64,000 nt of DNA. Source: Paenibacillus sp. YPG26. Lineage in GTDB: Bacteria > Bacillota > Bacilli > Paenibacillales > Paenibacillaceae. Positions within the stretch are counted from its first letter, which is position 1. Each line of letters begins with the position of its first letter. The position numbers and the translations under genes were made by a program. Shown here piece after piece: positions 17,735 through 24,979 of this stretch. The notes under the pieces are model-generated. The model saw only the letters and a program-made list of their open reading frames with translations, was not told where the DNA came from and searched no databases. The DNA lies in contig NZ_CP084530.1 in the NCBI RefSeq assembly GCF_023704175.1, positions 3,658,001 through 3,722,000 of the forward strand, read 5' to 3'.

Positions 17735-18619
17735 CTAGACCCGGTTCATCACCTTCTCCATGTATACAAGCTCGACTCCAACGGCGAATCCCGTTTCCCT
17801 CAGAACCTGGACCAGCTCCGTATGGCTCGCCCGGAGATTGACGATCACCTTTCTGGCATTTCCTTTGCCCGGATCGAACACCTGACCCAACATATACTTA
17901 TATATCTGCTGAGCACCGATCTGCTCTGGCCGAACTTCGCATTGGTACAGTGCGATTGAAGCGAGCCCGCCCTGCGGATCATAGCCCTGTCTGTATACCG
18001 CGTAGCCCACCGGTTCACCGCCGAGATAGACGATGATAGCCTGTCCACCCTTTGCACTCTGCCACTGAGCCTGCCAGGCGGCTGTGCTATTATAGAACGA
18101 CAGCCCCGATGCCGCGATCGGCATATCCGTCATCGTAGTCAAGGTGGAATCCATGCCCGATTCCGTCTCCAGATGGACAGGGTCGCTGCTGCTCATATGC
18201 AGAAGCTTATCCTTGACGGCATAACCGAACTTTTCATACAGCTTAATGGCCCCCTTGTTCTGGACAAAAGCCTCCAGTGTTGCCAGATGTACCCCAGCCT
18301 CATGGTATGCCTTCATGCTCTCTTCCATCAGGAGCTTGCCAAGGCCTTGCCCCCGGTACTTCGGAGCAATCCCGATCCCTCCGTTCCAGCCGGTTACCCT
18401 GCCCTTGGCAGAACGGATTCCATTAAGATTAATGCCGATTGGCTTATCTCCGTCCAGCAGGATGCTTGATAAATCCAGTTGCAGGTCTTCATTCGTTAAC
18501 CTTGCCACGAAAGCCTGCAGAGGCATGGACAAATCTACATAATATCCCTCAAAACCTCTCTCCCAAGCCTCCAGAACCAGCTTCATCGGCACCTCATGCA
18601 GTCTCTTAATTGTTAACAT
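17735..18619 (-). CDS. Tandem GNAT acetyltransferase
   Basis: 294 residues; ATG follows GGGGTGAGGAC. The N-terminal GNAT domain has a clear acetyl-CoA loop (IGIAPKYRGQGLGKLLME, about 82-99) and the NKGAIKLYEKFGY segment of motif B. The second half (about 155-290) is a weaker GNAT-like fold with GGEPVGYAVYRQG. It probably acetylates a small molecule or protein amine; the substrate is not predictable. It reads into the aldo/keto reductase remnant. Confidence 0.88.
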   Translation of the reverse strand: MLTIKRLHEVPMKLVLEAWERGFEGYYVDLSMPLQAFVARLTNEDLQLDLSSILLDGDKPIGINLNGIRSAKGRVTGWNGGIGIAPKYRGQGLGKLLMEESMKAYHEAGVHLATLEAFVQNKGAIKLYEKFGYAVKDKLLHMSSSDPVHLETESGMDSTLTTMTDMPIAASGLSFYNSTAAWQAQWQSAKGGQAIIVYLGGEPVGYAVYRQGYDPQGGLASIALYQCEVRPEQIGAQQIYKYMLGQVFDPGKGNARKVIVNLRASHTELVQVLRETGFAVGVELVYMEKVMNRV

Positions 18620-18811
18620 GTCCTCACCCCTTCAGCAGATAGTAGGTTCCTAGTATAGAAAGATCCCCAGTCCTTGGCATCATTCATAAGTATTGTCCGT
18701 TAGTATCATTCATGGGTGGCCATTAGTTCTGTTCATTAATATCAGCTTACAGCACTGCTCCCCAAAATTCCAATTCGTCTAATCACATTCACAGATCCAG
18801 GTTCTAGCAGA

Positions 18812-18841
18812 TTGACGGATGATGTGAAGTGGCTATATAGT
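18812..18841 (+). promoter_or_regulatory. Sigma-A promoter for the second GT-C gene
   Basis: TTGACG (18812-18817), an 18-base spacer and TATAGT (18836-18841), 53 bases before the start codon. Confidence 0.65.
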
Positions 18842-18893
18842 AGGGAAAGGTTTTTGCTAACTGGAAAATCTTAACGATTAGGAGCGGTCCTTA

Positions 18894-20099
18894 ATGAAAT
18901 CCCATCCATTAATATCACGTCCTGCCCTAGTGCCTGCGCTTCTGTTCGTCCTTGCCTTTGTTCTACGTCTAATCTATGTCTATGTGACCAGCACCCAAAG
19001 CTTTCTTGAAGGCGACGCCGGACGTTATTTCGCCATGGTACAGCAGATGCTGTCGGACCAGATTTACGGATATGGCAGTGAAGAATCCAACGCCCGCGTA
19101 ACTCCCGGCTTCCCATTGTTCGCCTATATCATTTACTCGCTATTTCCGTTCACGCCGGATGTCTTCAAGTGGGTGAATATTCTAATCGGTGCCTCCACGG
19201 TCTTCCCGGTATGCTATTACGTAAGCTCCATATCACGGCCTTTGCTTGGCTGGGCGGCAGGATTATTCGTGGCGGTGTATCCGCCATTCATCTACATGAC
19301 CGGTCTATTCCTGACGGAGACCCTGTTCATCTTCCTGCTTGCCCTGTTCTTCGCCAGCTGGCAGTGGATGATGAAGCAACCCGCGATCTGGCCGATCCTG
19401 TTGAATGCCGCAGTGCTTAGCTGGACCATACTCACCCGGCCTGGCATGCTGCCTGTACTGATCATTGCCGTGCTGTTCTTATTGGTCACCAAGTCCACCC
19501 GGCGCATACTTGTTCCTTATCTGCTAACCATCATGGTCTGCTTCCTCCCCTGGGTCCTCCGGAACTGGATTGTACTGGACGAGCTTACGCTGCTCGCTTC
19601 CGATAGCGGCAATGCCCTGTTATCCGGCGCATATCCCTTCTTCGAGGAGAAGCCTAACTACCGAGAAATGTACAGCCTCGGAATGAGTCAGACGCAATAT
19701 GGCATCAAGGTGATTCTACAAGGCTTCAAGGAGAATTTCCTGGAGTATCTGAACTGGTTCTCCTTCGGCAAGCTGATCTATACGTTCAAATCCATGTGGG
19801 TCAGCAGCACAATGAATTTTCCACAGCTCTATATGTACGGCGGCGTTCTGCTCCACTATCTGACTTTACTGTTATCCCTGTTCTCCGTTCCTTACCTGCT
19901 CTTCAAAAAAAGCTTTCTTGCCTTTGCATTCGCTGCAATGCTTCTCTTCCAGCTGCTGTTCATCCCGACTGCCCGCTATGGTACGCCATTTATGCTTCTG
20001 ATGGCCATGCTGGTCTGCTCCGCAGGATACACGCTGTGGATGAACCGGAAGCACAGCGGCAGGCTGCCGGCCGCATCCCCCTTGGAACCCTTGCACTGA
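18894..20099 (+). CDS. GT-C fold glycosyltransferase (ArnT/PMT-like), second paralogue
   Basis: 401 residues, about 10-12 membrane spans, ATG after TTAGGAGCGG. The first outer loop has FLEGDAGRYF, carrying the acidic residues expected at a GT-C active site. A following block, YGYGSEESNARVTPGFPLF, is nearly the same as in the protein at 6609-7859, and both share a YPPFI segment and a TRPGMLP/TRPEFLP turn, so they are paralogues. It likely uses a polyprenyl-phosphate sugar outside the membrane. It stands alone with its own promoter and terminator. Confidence 0.82.
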   Translation: MKSHPLISRPALVPALLFVLAFVLRLIYVYVTSTQSFLEGDAGRYFAMVQQMLSDQIYGYGSEESNARVTPGFPLFAYIIYSLFPFTPDVFKWVNILIGASTVFPVCYYVSSISRPLLGWAAGLFVAVYPPFIYMTGLFLTETLFIFLLALFFASWQWMMKQPAIWPILLNAAVLSWTILTRPGMLPVLIIAVLFLLVTKSTRRILVPYLLTIMVCFLPWVLRNWIVLDELTLLASDSGNALLSGAYPFFEEKPNYREMYSLGMSQTQYGIKVILQGFKENFLEYLNWFSFGKLIYTFKSMWVSSTMNFPQLYMYGGVLLHYLTLLLSLFSVPYLLFKKSFLAFAFAAMLLFQLLFIPTARYGTPFMLLMAMLVCSAGYTLWMNRKHSGRLPAASPLEPLH

Positions 20100-20140
20100 T
20101 TCATTGGGGACACTGGCAACAACAATCTAATAAATTGACA

Positions 20141-20182
20141 AACAAGTCTCCGGACCACGGGAAATGTGGACGGAGACTTGTT
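20141..20182 (+). terminator. Terminator after the second GT-C gene
   Basis: Perfect 12-base stem AACAAGTCTCCG / CGGAGACTTGTT with an inner CCAC/GTGG pairing. The following T run is poor. Confidence 0.6.
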
Positions 20183-20230
20183 ATGTAGTACCCTCATTAC
20201 CCGTTCACCAAGCCGGCCCGTGAGCAAAAC

Positions 20231-20268
20231 AAAAAAAACATCCCTTAACCAATTGGTTAAGGGATGTT
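20231..20268 (-). terminator. Intrinsic terminator of the cold-shock gene
   Basis: Perfect inverted repeat AACATCCCTTAACCAA / TTGGTTAAGGGATGTT, followed on the minus strand by a run of seven T and TTTTGC. Confidence 0.9.
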
Positions 20269-20286
20269 CGTATCTGTAATATAATA

Positions 20287-20490
20287 TTACAGTTTTACAA
20301 CGTTCTCAGCTTGTGGTCCACGGTTGCCTTGAACAACGTTGAACTCAACGCGTTGGCCTTCGTCCAAAGTTTTGAATCCTTCGCCAGTGATTGCGGAGAA
20401 GTGTACGAATACATCGTCGCCACCTTCAACCTCGATGAAACCGAAACCTTTGTCTGCGTTAAACCATTTAACTGTACCTTGTTGTGCCAT
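20287..20490 (-). CDS. Cold-shock protein (CspA/CspB family)
   Basis: 67 residues, starting [20 protein letters not shown] at an ATG with TTGGAGG ten bases upstream. RNP1 (KGFGFIEV) and RNP2 (DVFVHFSAI) are both intact, and the length is normal for the family. It binds single-stranded RNA and DNA as an RNA chaperone. The leader is long (about 130 bases) and holds a stable hairpin and U-rich stretch, as in other cold-shock genes. The neighbour upstream is a divergent IF3 paralogue. Confidence 0.97.
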   Translation of the reverse strand: MAQQGTVKWFNADKGFGFIEVEGGDDVFVHFSAITGEGFKTLDEGQRVEFNVVQGNRGPQAENVVKL

Positions 20491-20551
20491 GTGTATTACC
20501 TCCAATAATTTATTTAACATGTTTCTTTTTATTCTTTAAAATAAAAAATTC

Positions 20552-20601
20552 ACACATTGTAAAAGGTTCATGCTGTTGTATGATAACCCTTTACAATGTG
20601 T
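20552..20601 (-). promoter_or_regulatory. Hairpin in the cold-shock gene leader
   Basis: Arms of 17 bases at 20552-20568 and 20585-20601 with one mismatch (ACACATTGTAAAAGGTT type). On the minus strand it is followed by GAATTTTTTATTTT. It could be a temperature-responsive leader element, an attenuator, or the terminator of the gene upstream. Confidence 0.55.
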
Positions 20602-20628
20602 AAATGAGGTTAACGCTCAAGTAACCTC

Positions 20629-20657
20629 ATTATAGCCTATCCATTTTTAAAAAGCAA
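20629..20657 (-). promoter_or_regulatory. Probable sigma-A promoter of the cold-shock gene
   Basis: On the minus strand TTGCTT (20657-20652), a 17-base spacer and a perfect TATAAT (20634-20629). Predicted start near 20622, giving a leader of about 130 bases. A second small inverted repeat (20604-20630) overlaps the -10 box. Confidence 0.6.
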
Positions 20658-20677
20658 ATCGGCACGAAAATAAATTT

Positions 20678-21160
20678 TTAGCTGGGATCTACTTGTACAT
20701 CCGCTTGTTTACCGCTTACATGGATGCCTGACTTTGGACTCCCAACCGGCTTCAGATCGCGCAGCAGCTCCTCCAGAAGCGCCTTGGCCGCAGTTCCTTC
20801 CTTGCCGGAGATCTTAACCACAAGCTGAACGGAGTCCCCTGATTTCAGAATGCGCTCCGCCTGCTGCCTCTTCGTCTCGTAATCATGCTCTTCAATCCGG
20901 GCGGTCAGCCGGATCTCCTTTACCTTAGAAGGTTGACTCTTCCTGCGTTCCTGTCCAGCCGCCTGCTTCGCGGCTCCTGCCGGAATCAGGCGGCAAGGGG
21001 GCGGGCTGCTCATCATGGATGTGCAGACAAGATCCACCTTAAGCTGCTTGGCCATGGCAAGCGCTTCAACCGTAGGCACGATTCCGAGATCCTCACCGTC
21101 CACACCGGTGAGCTGGACCTCGGAAGCTTTTATTTTCTCATTCATGATCATTGTTATCAT
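20678..21160 (-). CDS. Divergent translation initiation factor IF-3 paralogue
   Basis: 160 residues at most; the start could also be the Met at 21151 or 21145, since no strong ribosome site is visible. The N-terminal part (NEKIKASEVQLTGVDGEDLG) and the PPPCRLI turn match the IF-3 N domain; VKEIRLTARIEEHDYETK matches the start of the C domain. The canonical YGKF-type linker is replaced by an Ala/Gln-rich segment, and the C domain is degenerate. It is not next to rpmI and rplT, so it is likely an extra copy beside a normal infC elsewhere. It reads towards the cold-shock gene, which suggests a role in translation at low temperature (inference). Confidence 0.82.
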   Translation of the reverse strand: MITMIMNEKIKASEVQLTGVDGEDLGIVPTVEALAMAKQLKVDLVCTSMMSSPPPCRLIPAGAAKQAAGQERRKSQPSKVKEIRLTARIEEHDYETKRQQAERILKSGDSVQLVVKISGKEGTAAKALLEELLRDLKPVGSPKSGIHVSGKQADVQVDPS

Positions 21161-21180
21161 ACCCGGCCTTTCGCTATAAT
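21151..21180 (+). promoter_or_regulatory. Sigma-A promoter for the 103-residue gene
   Basis: TTGTTA (21151-21156), an 18-base spacer and a perfect TATAAT (21175-21180), 36 bases before the start codon. It overlaps the start of the divergent IF-3-like gene, so the two may interfere. Confidence 0.6.
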
Positions 21181-21216
21181 ATACGGTACTTCATATACAA
21201 AAGGAGCTTTCCCATT

Positions 21217-21528
21217 ATGAGCCATCGTAAAGAGATCGAAGAACAAATCATTCAGAACTATCAGCGGGACGAGCAGATGATGATCCTGATATTCGCACAG
21301 TGGTGTGTGAATCACGGACTTGACCCGGCCGAGCTGTATGAGCGGGCTTACCCTCAGCAGACTGCGAACGCCGCCCTGCAGCAGGGAATTGAGCTGACGG
21401 TTCCAAAGGAAGAAGCCGGCGAGATTCCACATGATACTCTGCTTAGTGTGCTGTCTTTGTACGGGAACGAGGACCTTGCCTTTGTGGTTACAGAAGAGAT
21501 CGGGAAGCTGCCCAAGAATAAGAAATAA
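21217..21528 (+). CDS. Conserved hypothetical protein, 103 residues
   Basis: ATG at 21217 follows AAAAGGAG. The protein is acidic, all-helical in appearance, with no Cys cluster and no membrane span (starts MSHRKEIEEQIIQNYQRDEQ; contains QWCVNHGLDPAELYERAYP). I do not recognise a family. It is transcribed away from the IF-3-like gene from its own promoter and ends at a terminator. Confidence 0.75.
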   Translation: MSHRKEIEEQIIQNYQRDEQMMILIFAQWCVNHGLDPAELYERAYPQQTANAALQQGIELTVPKEEAGEIPHDTLLSVLSLYGNEDLAFVVTEEIGKLPKNKK

Positions 21529-21537
21529 AGTAAGCGT

Positions 21538-21571
21538 GAGCTTCTCGCAGGACTGTGGGAGGCTCCTTCTT
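21538..21571 (+). terminator. Likely terminator
   Basis: Nine-base stem GAGCTTCTC / GGGAGGCTC with three G-U pairs, followed by CTTCTTA. Confidence 0.5.
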
Positions 21572-22046
21572 AATCCCTCTCGACCAGGTACTTGTTCGTC
21601 ATGTAGTGGGCATCGCCTTTGTTCGTCTTCACCGGCGGCTTCTTCTTATCCAGGAATACAATCTCCTTACACTTGGTACAGTACCATTTAGTCCGGTAGT
21701 AAGGAGATTCCGTTGTATAGGTGGTGCCGCATTTACAATCAATATGAATCCATACGGAATTCTTCTTGAACTCCTCTGAAAGTCTGTTGTAGACTACTTC
21801 CTGCTGCTTGGGAAGGACCACTTCGCGGTAGCTGGAGAAGACGTTCTGCACTTTGAAATCCGCCACCAGTTCAGGATTCAGCCCGAAGAACTCTTTGCCA
21901 ATCTCGGTTACAAACTTGGTGCTGCTCTTATAACTGTCCAGCCACTCCCCAATCTGGGCTGCGGAGAGAGGAACCGTTCCTTTAACCCCGCTATTCAACG
22001 TGTAGGTCATTATATGTAAATTGTCTTCCTGTTTGTTAGAATACAT
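21570..22046 (-). CDS. Hypothetical protein with a C-terminal zinc ribbon
   Basis: 158 residues from the ATG at 22046, which has AGGAGG seven bases upstream; the frame extends 13 codons further without a site. The C-terminal third carries CKC...CTKC spaced like a zinc ribbon. The first two thirds (MTYTLNSGVKGTVPLSAAQIG onward) are not recognised. No membrane span. Function unknown; nucleic-acid or protein binding by the ribbon is possible. Confidence 0.75.
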   Translation of the reverse strand: MYSNKQEDNLHIMTYTLNSGVKGTVPLSAAQIGEWLDSYKSSTKFVTEIGKEFFGLNPELVADFKVQNVFSSYREVVLPKQQEVVYNRLSEEFKKNSVWIHIDCKCGTTYTTESPYYRTKWYCTKCKEIVFLDKKKPPVKTNKGDAHYMTNKYLVERD

Positions 22047-22190
22047 CCTTATACCTCCTGAATGGATTGAACGAGCTCCATACACCTCATCTATATTTAT
22101 TCCACTTAATTATTACTCATTAATGTACCACTAAGTAAAGCCTAAACAAAGCCTGTTTGTGTTGGAAAAATCATACTGCTTCACCTGTTG

Positions 22191-22232
22191 ACAAAAAAAA
22201 AGAAGAACACGCAGGCGTGCTCTCCTTCTTGA
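22191..22232 (-). terminator. Intrinsic terminator of yjlC-ndh
   Basis: On the minus strand an AAGAAG...CACGC / GCGTG...CTTCTT stem with a two-base loop is followed by nine T. Confidence 0.85.
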
Positions 22233-22249
22233 AGAGTTGGAACTATGAA

Positions 22250-23431
22250 TTAGTAAGCCAGAGCGAAAAGGCCGTGGATGTGGGACAAGTAACGAATGTT
22301 ACTTGCTTCCTTCATCAAGGAAGCCGGAGTTCCCTTCAGGCGGGTCTGGTTAGCACCCAGCATAGCAATTCCGTCTTTGCGTCCAAGGCTTCCAAGCGTA
22401 CCTGAGAATACCGGATTGAATACTTCGAATGGAGCACCTTTGATCATAGCAGACAGATTGTAGCCGATCGTCTCGCCCATTTGCCATGCCAGCTGAGCTG
22501 TCGGCGGGTAAGGACGCGCACCTTCACTTGGAATCACAACCGCGCTGTCCCCGGCGATGAATACATCTTTGTGGGAAGTTGATTGAAGAGATTCCGTTAC
22601 GGATGCACGGCCGCGGTTAACCTCGATGCCGCAGTTAGCCACAACGGAGTTCCCTTGAACGCCGCCTGTCCATACCAACGTGGAAGTCTCGATGGAACGT
22701 CCATCTTTCAGAATTACAGAGGTCGGCTTCATTTCTGTAATTGGCACTCCAGTTACGAACTGAACACCGCGCTTCTCAAGACTGGTTGTCGCACGTTCCA
22801 CAAGCTCTGGCGGGAATCCTGCCAGAATGGAAGGTCCGGCTTCAACACAGTACAAGGACACTTCGTTGAAATCAATACCTTTTTGACGGCAGATCTCAGG
22901 AAGCTCATCCGCGAATTCACCAACAAGCTCAACACCTGTCAAGCCGCCGCCGCCAATCACGAACGTAGCATCCGCTTTGTTCTTGGATTGCTTATATGCG
23001 TTAAGTCTTTCTTCCACATGAGCGCGAACCCGGTTCGCATCATCTACGGATTTCAAGGTGAAGCTGTACTCCTGAAGTCCAGGGATTCCGAAGAATGCAG
23101 TCTCACTGCCCAGTGCGATGACAAGCGCATCGTATCTGAGGGTATTTCCGTTGCCAAGAACGACCTGCTTGTCATCCGGCTTAATCGTCTGAACGGTATC
23201 AATCACCAAATTCACGTTCTTGCCTTTGAGCAGCTTCTCCAGCGGAAGTGCTACTGCTTTCTCATGAAGATTGCCTGCAGCAAGGCGGTGAAGTTCAGTA
23301 ATAATCTGGTGGGTCGGATAACGGTTAACGACAGTAATGTTCGCTTCATTCGCATCAAGATACTTGCGTGCAGTCAATGCGCTTAGCAATCCGCCGTAGC
23401 CGCCGCCCAAAATCAAAATTTGCTTCGACAT
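22250..23431 (-). CDS. ndh: Type II NADH dehydrogenase
   Basis: 393 residues. The ATG at 23431 (MSKQILILGGGYGGLLSA) is six bases after GGAGG; the ATG two codons earlier touches the site and is less likely. It has an FAD-binding GGGYGG, an NADH-binding FVIGGGGLTGVELVGEF and a second FAD motif VFIAGDSA. It passes electrons from NADH to menaquinone at the inner face of the membrane without pumping protons. It follows a DUF1641 gene by 32 bases, as in the B. subtilis yjlC-ndh operon, which is Rex-controlled there. Confidence 0.95.
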   Translation of the reverse strand: MSKQILILGGGYGGLLSALTARKYLDANEANITVVNRYPTHQIITELHRLAAGNLHEKAVALPLEKLLKGKNVNLVIDTVQTIKPDDKQVVLGNGNTLRYDALVIALGSETAFFGIPGLQEYSFTLKSVDDANRVRAHVEERLNAYKQSKNKADATFVIGGGGLTGVELVGEFADELPEICRQKGIDFNEVSLYCVEAGPSILAGFPPELVERATTSLEKRGVQFVTGVPITEMKPTSVILKDGRSIETSTLVWTGGVQGNSVVANCGIEVNRGRASVTESLQSTSHKDVFIAGDSAVVIPSEGARPYPPTAQLAWQMGETIGYNLSAMIKGAPFEVFNPVFSGTLGSLGRKDGIAMLGANQTRLKGTPASLMKEASNIRYLSHIHGLFALAY

Positions 23432-23463
23432 ATCCATCCTCCATTCTAAAATGTTTGTTTAGA

Positions 23464-23922
23464 TTAACGCTGTGCTTTTTGGCGATCGTTCAATGTGTCC
23501 AGGAAAGCCTGGGTGAAACGAAGCGATTTTTGCACATTAGGGTCTTTAAGGATTTTGAGCAGGCCAAATACACCGATCGTTGAGGTGTCGGCTTGCGCGC
23601 GTTCGTTGGCTTCGATTGCCGTTGCGGCAATTCCTTTGACCTTACCCACTACCGGAGTAGCGAATTCAGAGAACCCGTGTTTCAAGTCGTTAACGAAGAC
23701 CGGATCCTTGGCAATGCTTTGTGCGAAGTCATAGGCGGTAGTCAGAGCGCCCATCATTTCAGTAAGCTTCGGCAGCTGGTCTACCAGCACCAATAGGGAT
23801 TGCTGTACCTCCGGCTTCATCAGCTGATCCAGCAATTCTCTCCCAGCTTCAGGGGACACCGCTTGAGAAGCCACTGCCTCCCCGGCAGCAGATGTCTCTT
23901 GTTGATTAGAAGTTTGTGACAT
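23464..23922 (-). CDS. yjlC: DUF1641 protein, YjlC-like
   Basis: 152 residues, ATG after AAAGGAGG. A low-complexity start is followed by a helical DUF1641 domain (about 28-150; LLDQLMKPEVQQSLLVLVDQ, then GVFGLLKILKDPNVQKSLRF). DUF1641 proteins are found beside formate dehydrogenase and NADH dehydrogenase genes; YjlC precedes Ndh in Bacillus. The exact role is unknown. A TATAAT -10 box sits just upstream with a partial Rex-like site in the spacer. Confidence 0.9.
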   Translation of the reverse strand: MSQTSNQQETSAAGEAVASQAVSPEAGRELLDQLMKPEVQQSLLVLVDQLPKLTEMMGALTTAYDFAQSIAKDPVFVNDLKHGFSEFATPVVGKVKGIAATAIEANERAQADTSTIGVFGLLKILKDPNVQKSLRFTQAFLDTLNDRQKAQR

Positions 23923-23946
23923 TTGGAACTTCCTCCTTTACGTTGA

Positions 23947-23972
23947 ATTATACAGCGTGAATTTTGGAACAA
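23947..23972 (-). promoter_or_regulatory. Promoter of yjlC-ndh with a weak Rex-like site
   Basis: Minus-strand TATAAT at 23952-23947; the -35 is poor. The 18 bases 23955-23972 read TTGTTCCAAAATTCACGC on the minus strand, matching the Rex consensus TTGTGAA-N4-TTCACAA at 9 of 14 defined positions. The position inside the promoter suits a repressor. Confidence 0.4.
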
Positions 23973-24290
23973 GAAAGTGGATGCCTGTCTTAGGTTCACT
24001 CTGTATAGTAGTCCGTTATTTACGTAATACCTGCGATAGACCTTACTATCCCCGGAATCAGTGGAGTGATCCGGCAATAGGAAAGGGACTGTTTCTTAAC
24101 GTCTCCGAGAAGTTGAACAGGCCGAAACGGAACTCTATACTCTTATATTACACCACTTGTCAAAGAACTGAAAAAGAAATTTCACGATATTTTAAATATT
24201 GCAGTGAAATTTGGCGTAGACATGCTACAATTTGCTCATGATGCGCATGCTATATGCGGAAAAATTAATAAAAGGAGGCATCAGAATATT
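23973..24290. other. Gene-free region with a 36-base inverted repeat
   Basis: No gene seen. Perfect nine-base arms AAATTTCAC / GTGAAATTT (24177-24212) enclose a second symmetrical core (ATATTT/AAATAT). It may be an operator or hairpin upstream of the small membrane protein gene. Confidence 0.4.
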
Positions 24291-24455
24291 ATGAAACAAG
24301 AGGCTGTATTCCGCCTTCTTTTGGCCATCGTGCTGTTCACGCTTGTCCCGTTCCTGTATGAATACCGCCTGGTTGCGTCCCTGTTCACTGTGATGGGCAT
24401 TTACTTTGTAGTTACAGGAGCCTCCAAGCTCACCAGGAAACGTCCACGAAAATAA
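24291..24455 (+). CDS. Small membrane protein, 54 residues
   Basis: ATG at 24291 follows AAAGGAGG by 12 bases. Two membrane spans (FRLLLAIVLFTLVPFLY and a second ending VMGIYFVVTGASK) are joined by a short turn, with a basic tail KLTRKRPRK. Family not recognised. The strong ribosome site supports it as real; an upstream Met in the same frame lacks one. Confidence 0.7.
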   Translation: MKQEAVFRLLLAIVLFTLVPFLYEYRLVASLFTVMGIYFVVTGASKLTRKRPRK

Positions 24456-24533
24456 TTTGCGCCTGTAGATTTGCCGGTACTTTATGTTTCCCTCAACTCA
24501 GCAGGGGTATGCGCCCCAATCCACTCATTCAGG

Positions 24534-24572
24534 CAAAAAATAAACGGCCCTCTCTTCTTAAGATAAGGGCCG
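24534..24572 (-). terminator. Intrinsic terminator of the KAS III-like / STAS-like operon
   Basis: Minus-strand stem CGGCCCT / AGGGCCG with an inner TCTTAAGA, followed by TTTATTTTTTG. Confidence 0.85.
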
Positions 24573-24581
24573 CATGGCCGA

Positions 24582-24938
24582 TTAGTTATAAGCGTACGCC
24601 TCTTCAAGCGTATCCATAAATATTCCGGTATAAGAGATCGACTGGGCTAGCTTCTGCATCTGATTCTTGGCAATCAGGGACGATGGATTGATCATCAGAA
24701 TATGCTTGAACCCGTTCGACATGTACAGCTTGAAGCAGCCTTCGAGCACAGGCAGCATGTCCTGCTTGGATACAGACAGATCTGTAGAATCAATGATCAG
24801 CTTGTATGTGGACGGTTCAATGGAATTCACATTCTCCTCGTATTCCTTCAGAAAGGCTTCCGCCTCGTCAGGCTTCATGAACCCGCCAACAGTAATTACC
24901 AGCGACTTCTCAGCTTGCTTCTTCTCAAATTTGAACAT
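24582..24938 (-). CDS. STAS-like small protein
   Basis: 118 residues. The pattern of a beta strand (SLVITVGGFM), a helix with acidic residues, the strand YKLIIDSTDL and a further strand HILMINPSSL fits a STAS/anti-sigma-antagonist or SpoIIAA-like fold. The usual Asp-Ser phosphorylation motif is not obvious: the strand ends DSTDLS, so Ser or Thr there may serve. It lies 41 bases after the KAS III-like gene with no terminator between, so the c-di-GMP riboswitch should control both. Assignment to STAS is by fold pattern only. Confidence 0.6.
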   Translation of the reverse strand: MFKFEKKQAEKSLVITVGGFMKPDEAEAFLKEYEENVNSIEPSTYKLIIDSTDLSVSKQDMLPVLEGCFKLYMSNGFKHILMINPSSLIAKNQMQKLAQSISYTGIFMDTLEEAYAYN

Positions 24939-24979
24939 GATGATATTACTCCTTTATAAGTAAGATATAGTCTAGATGA

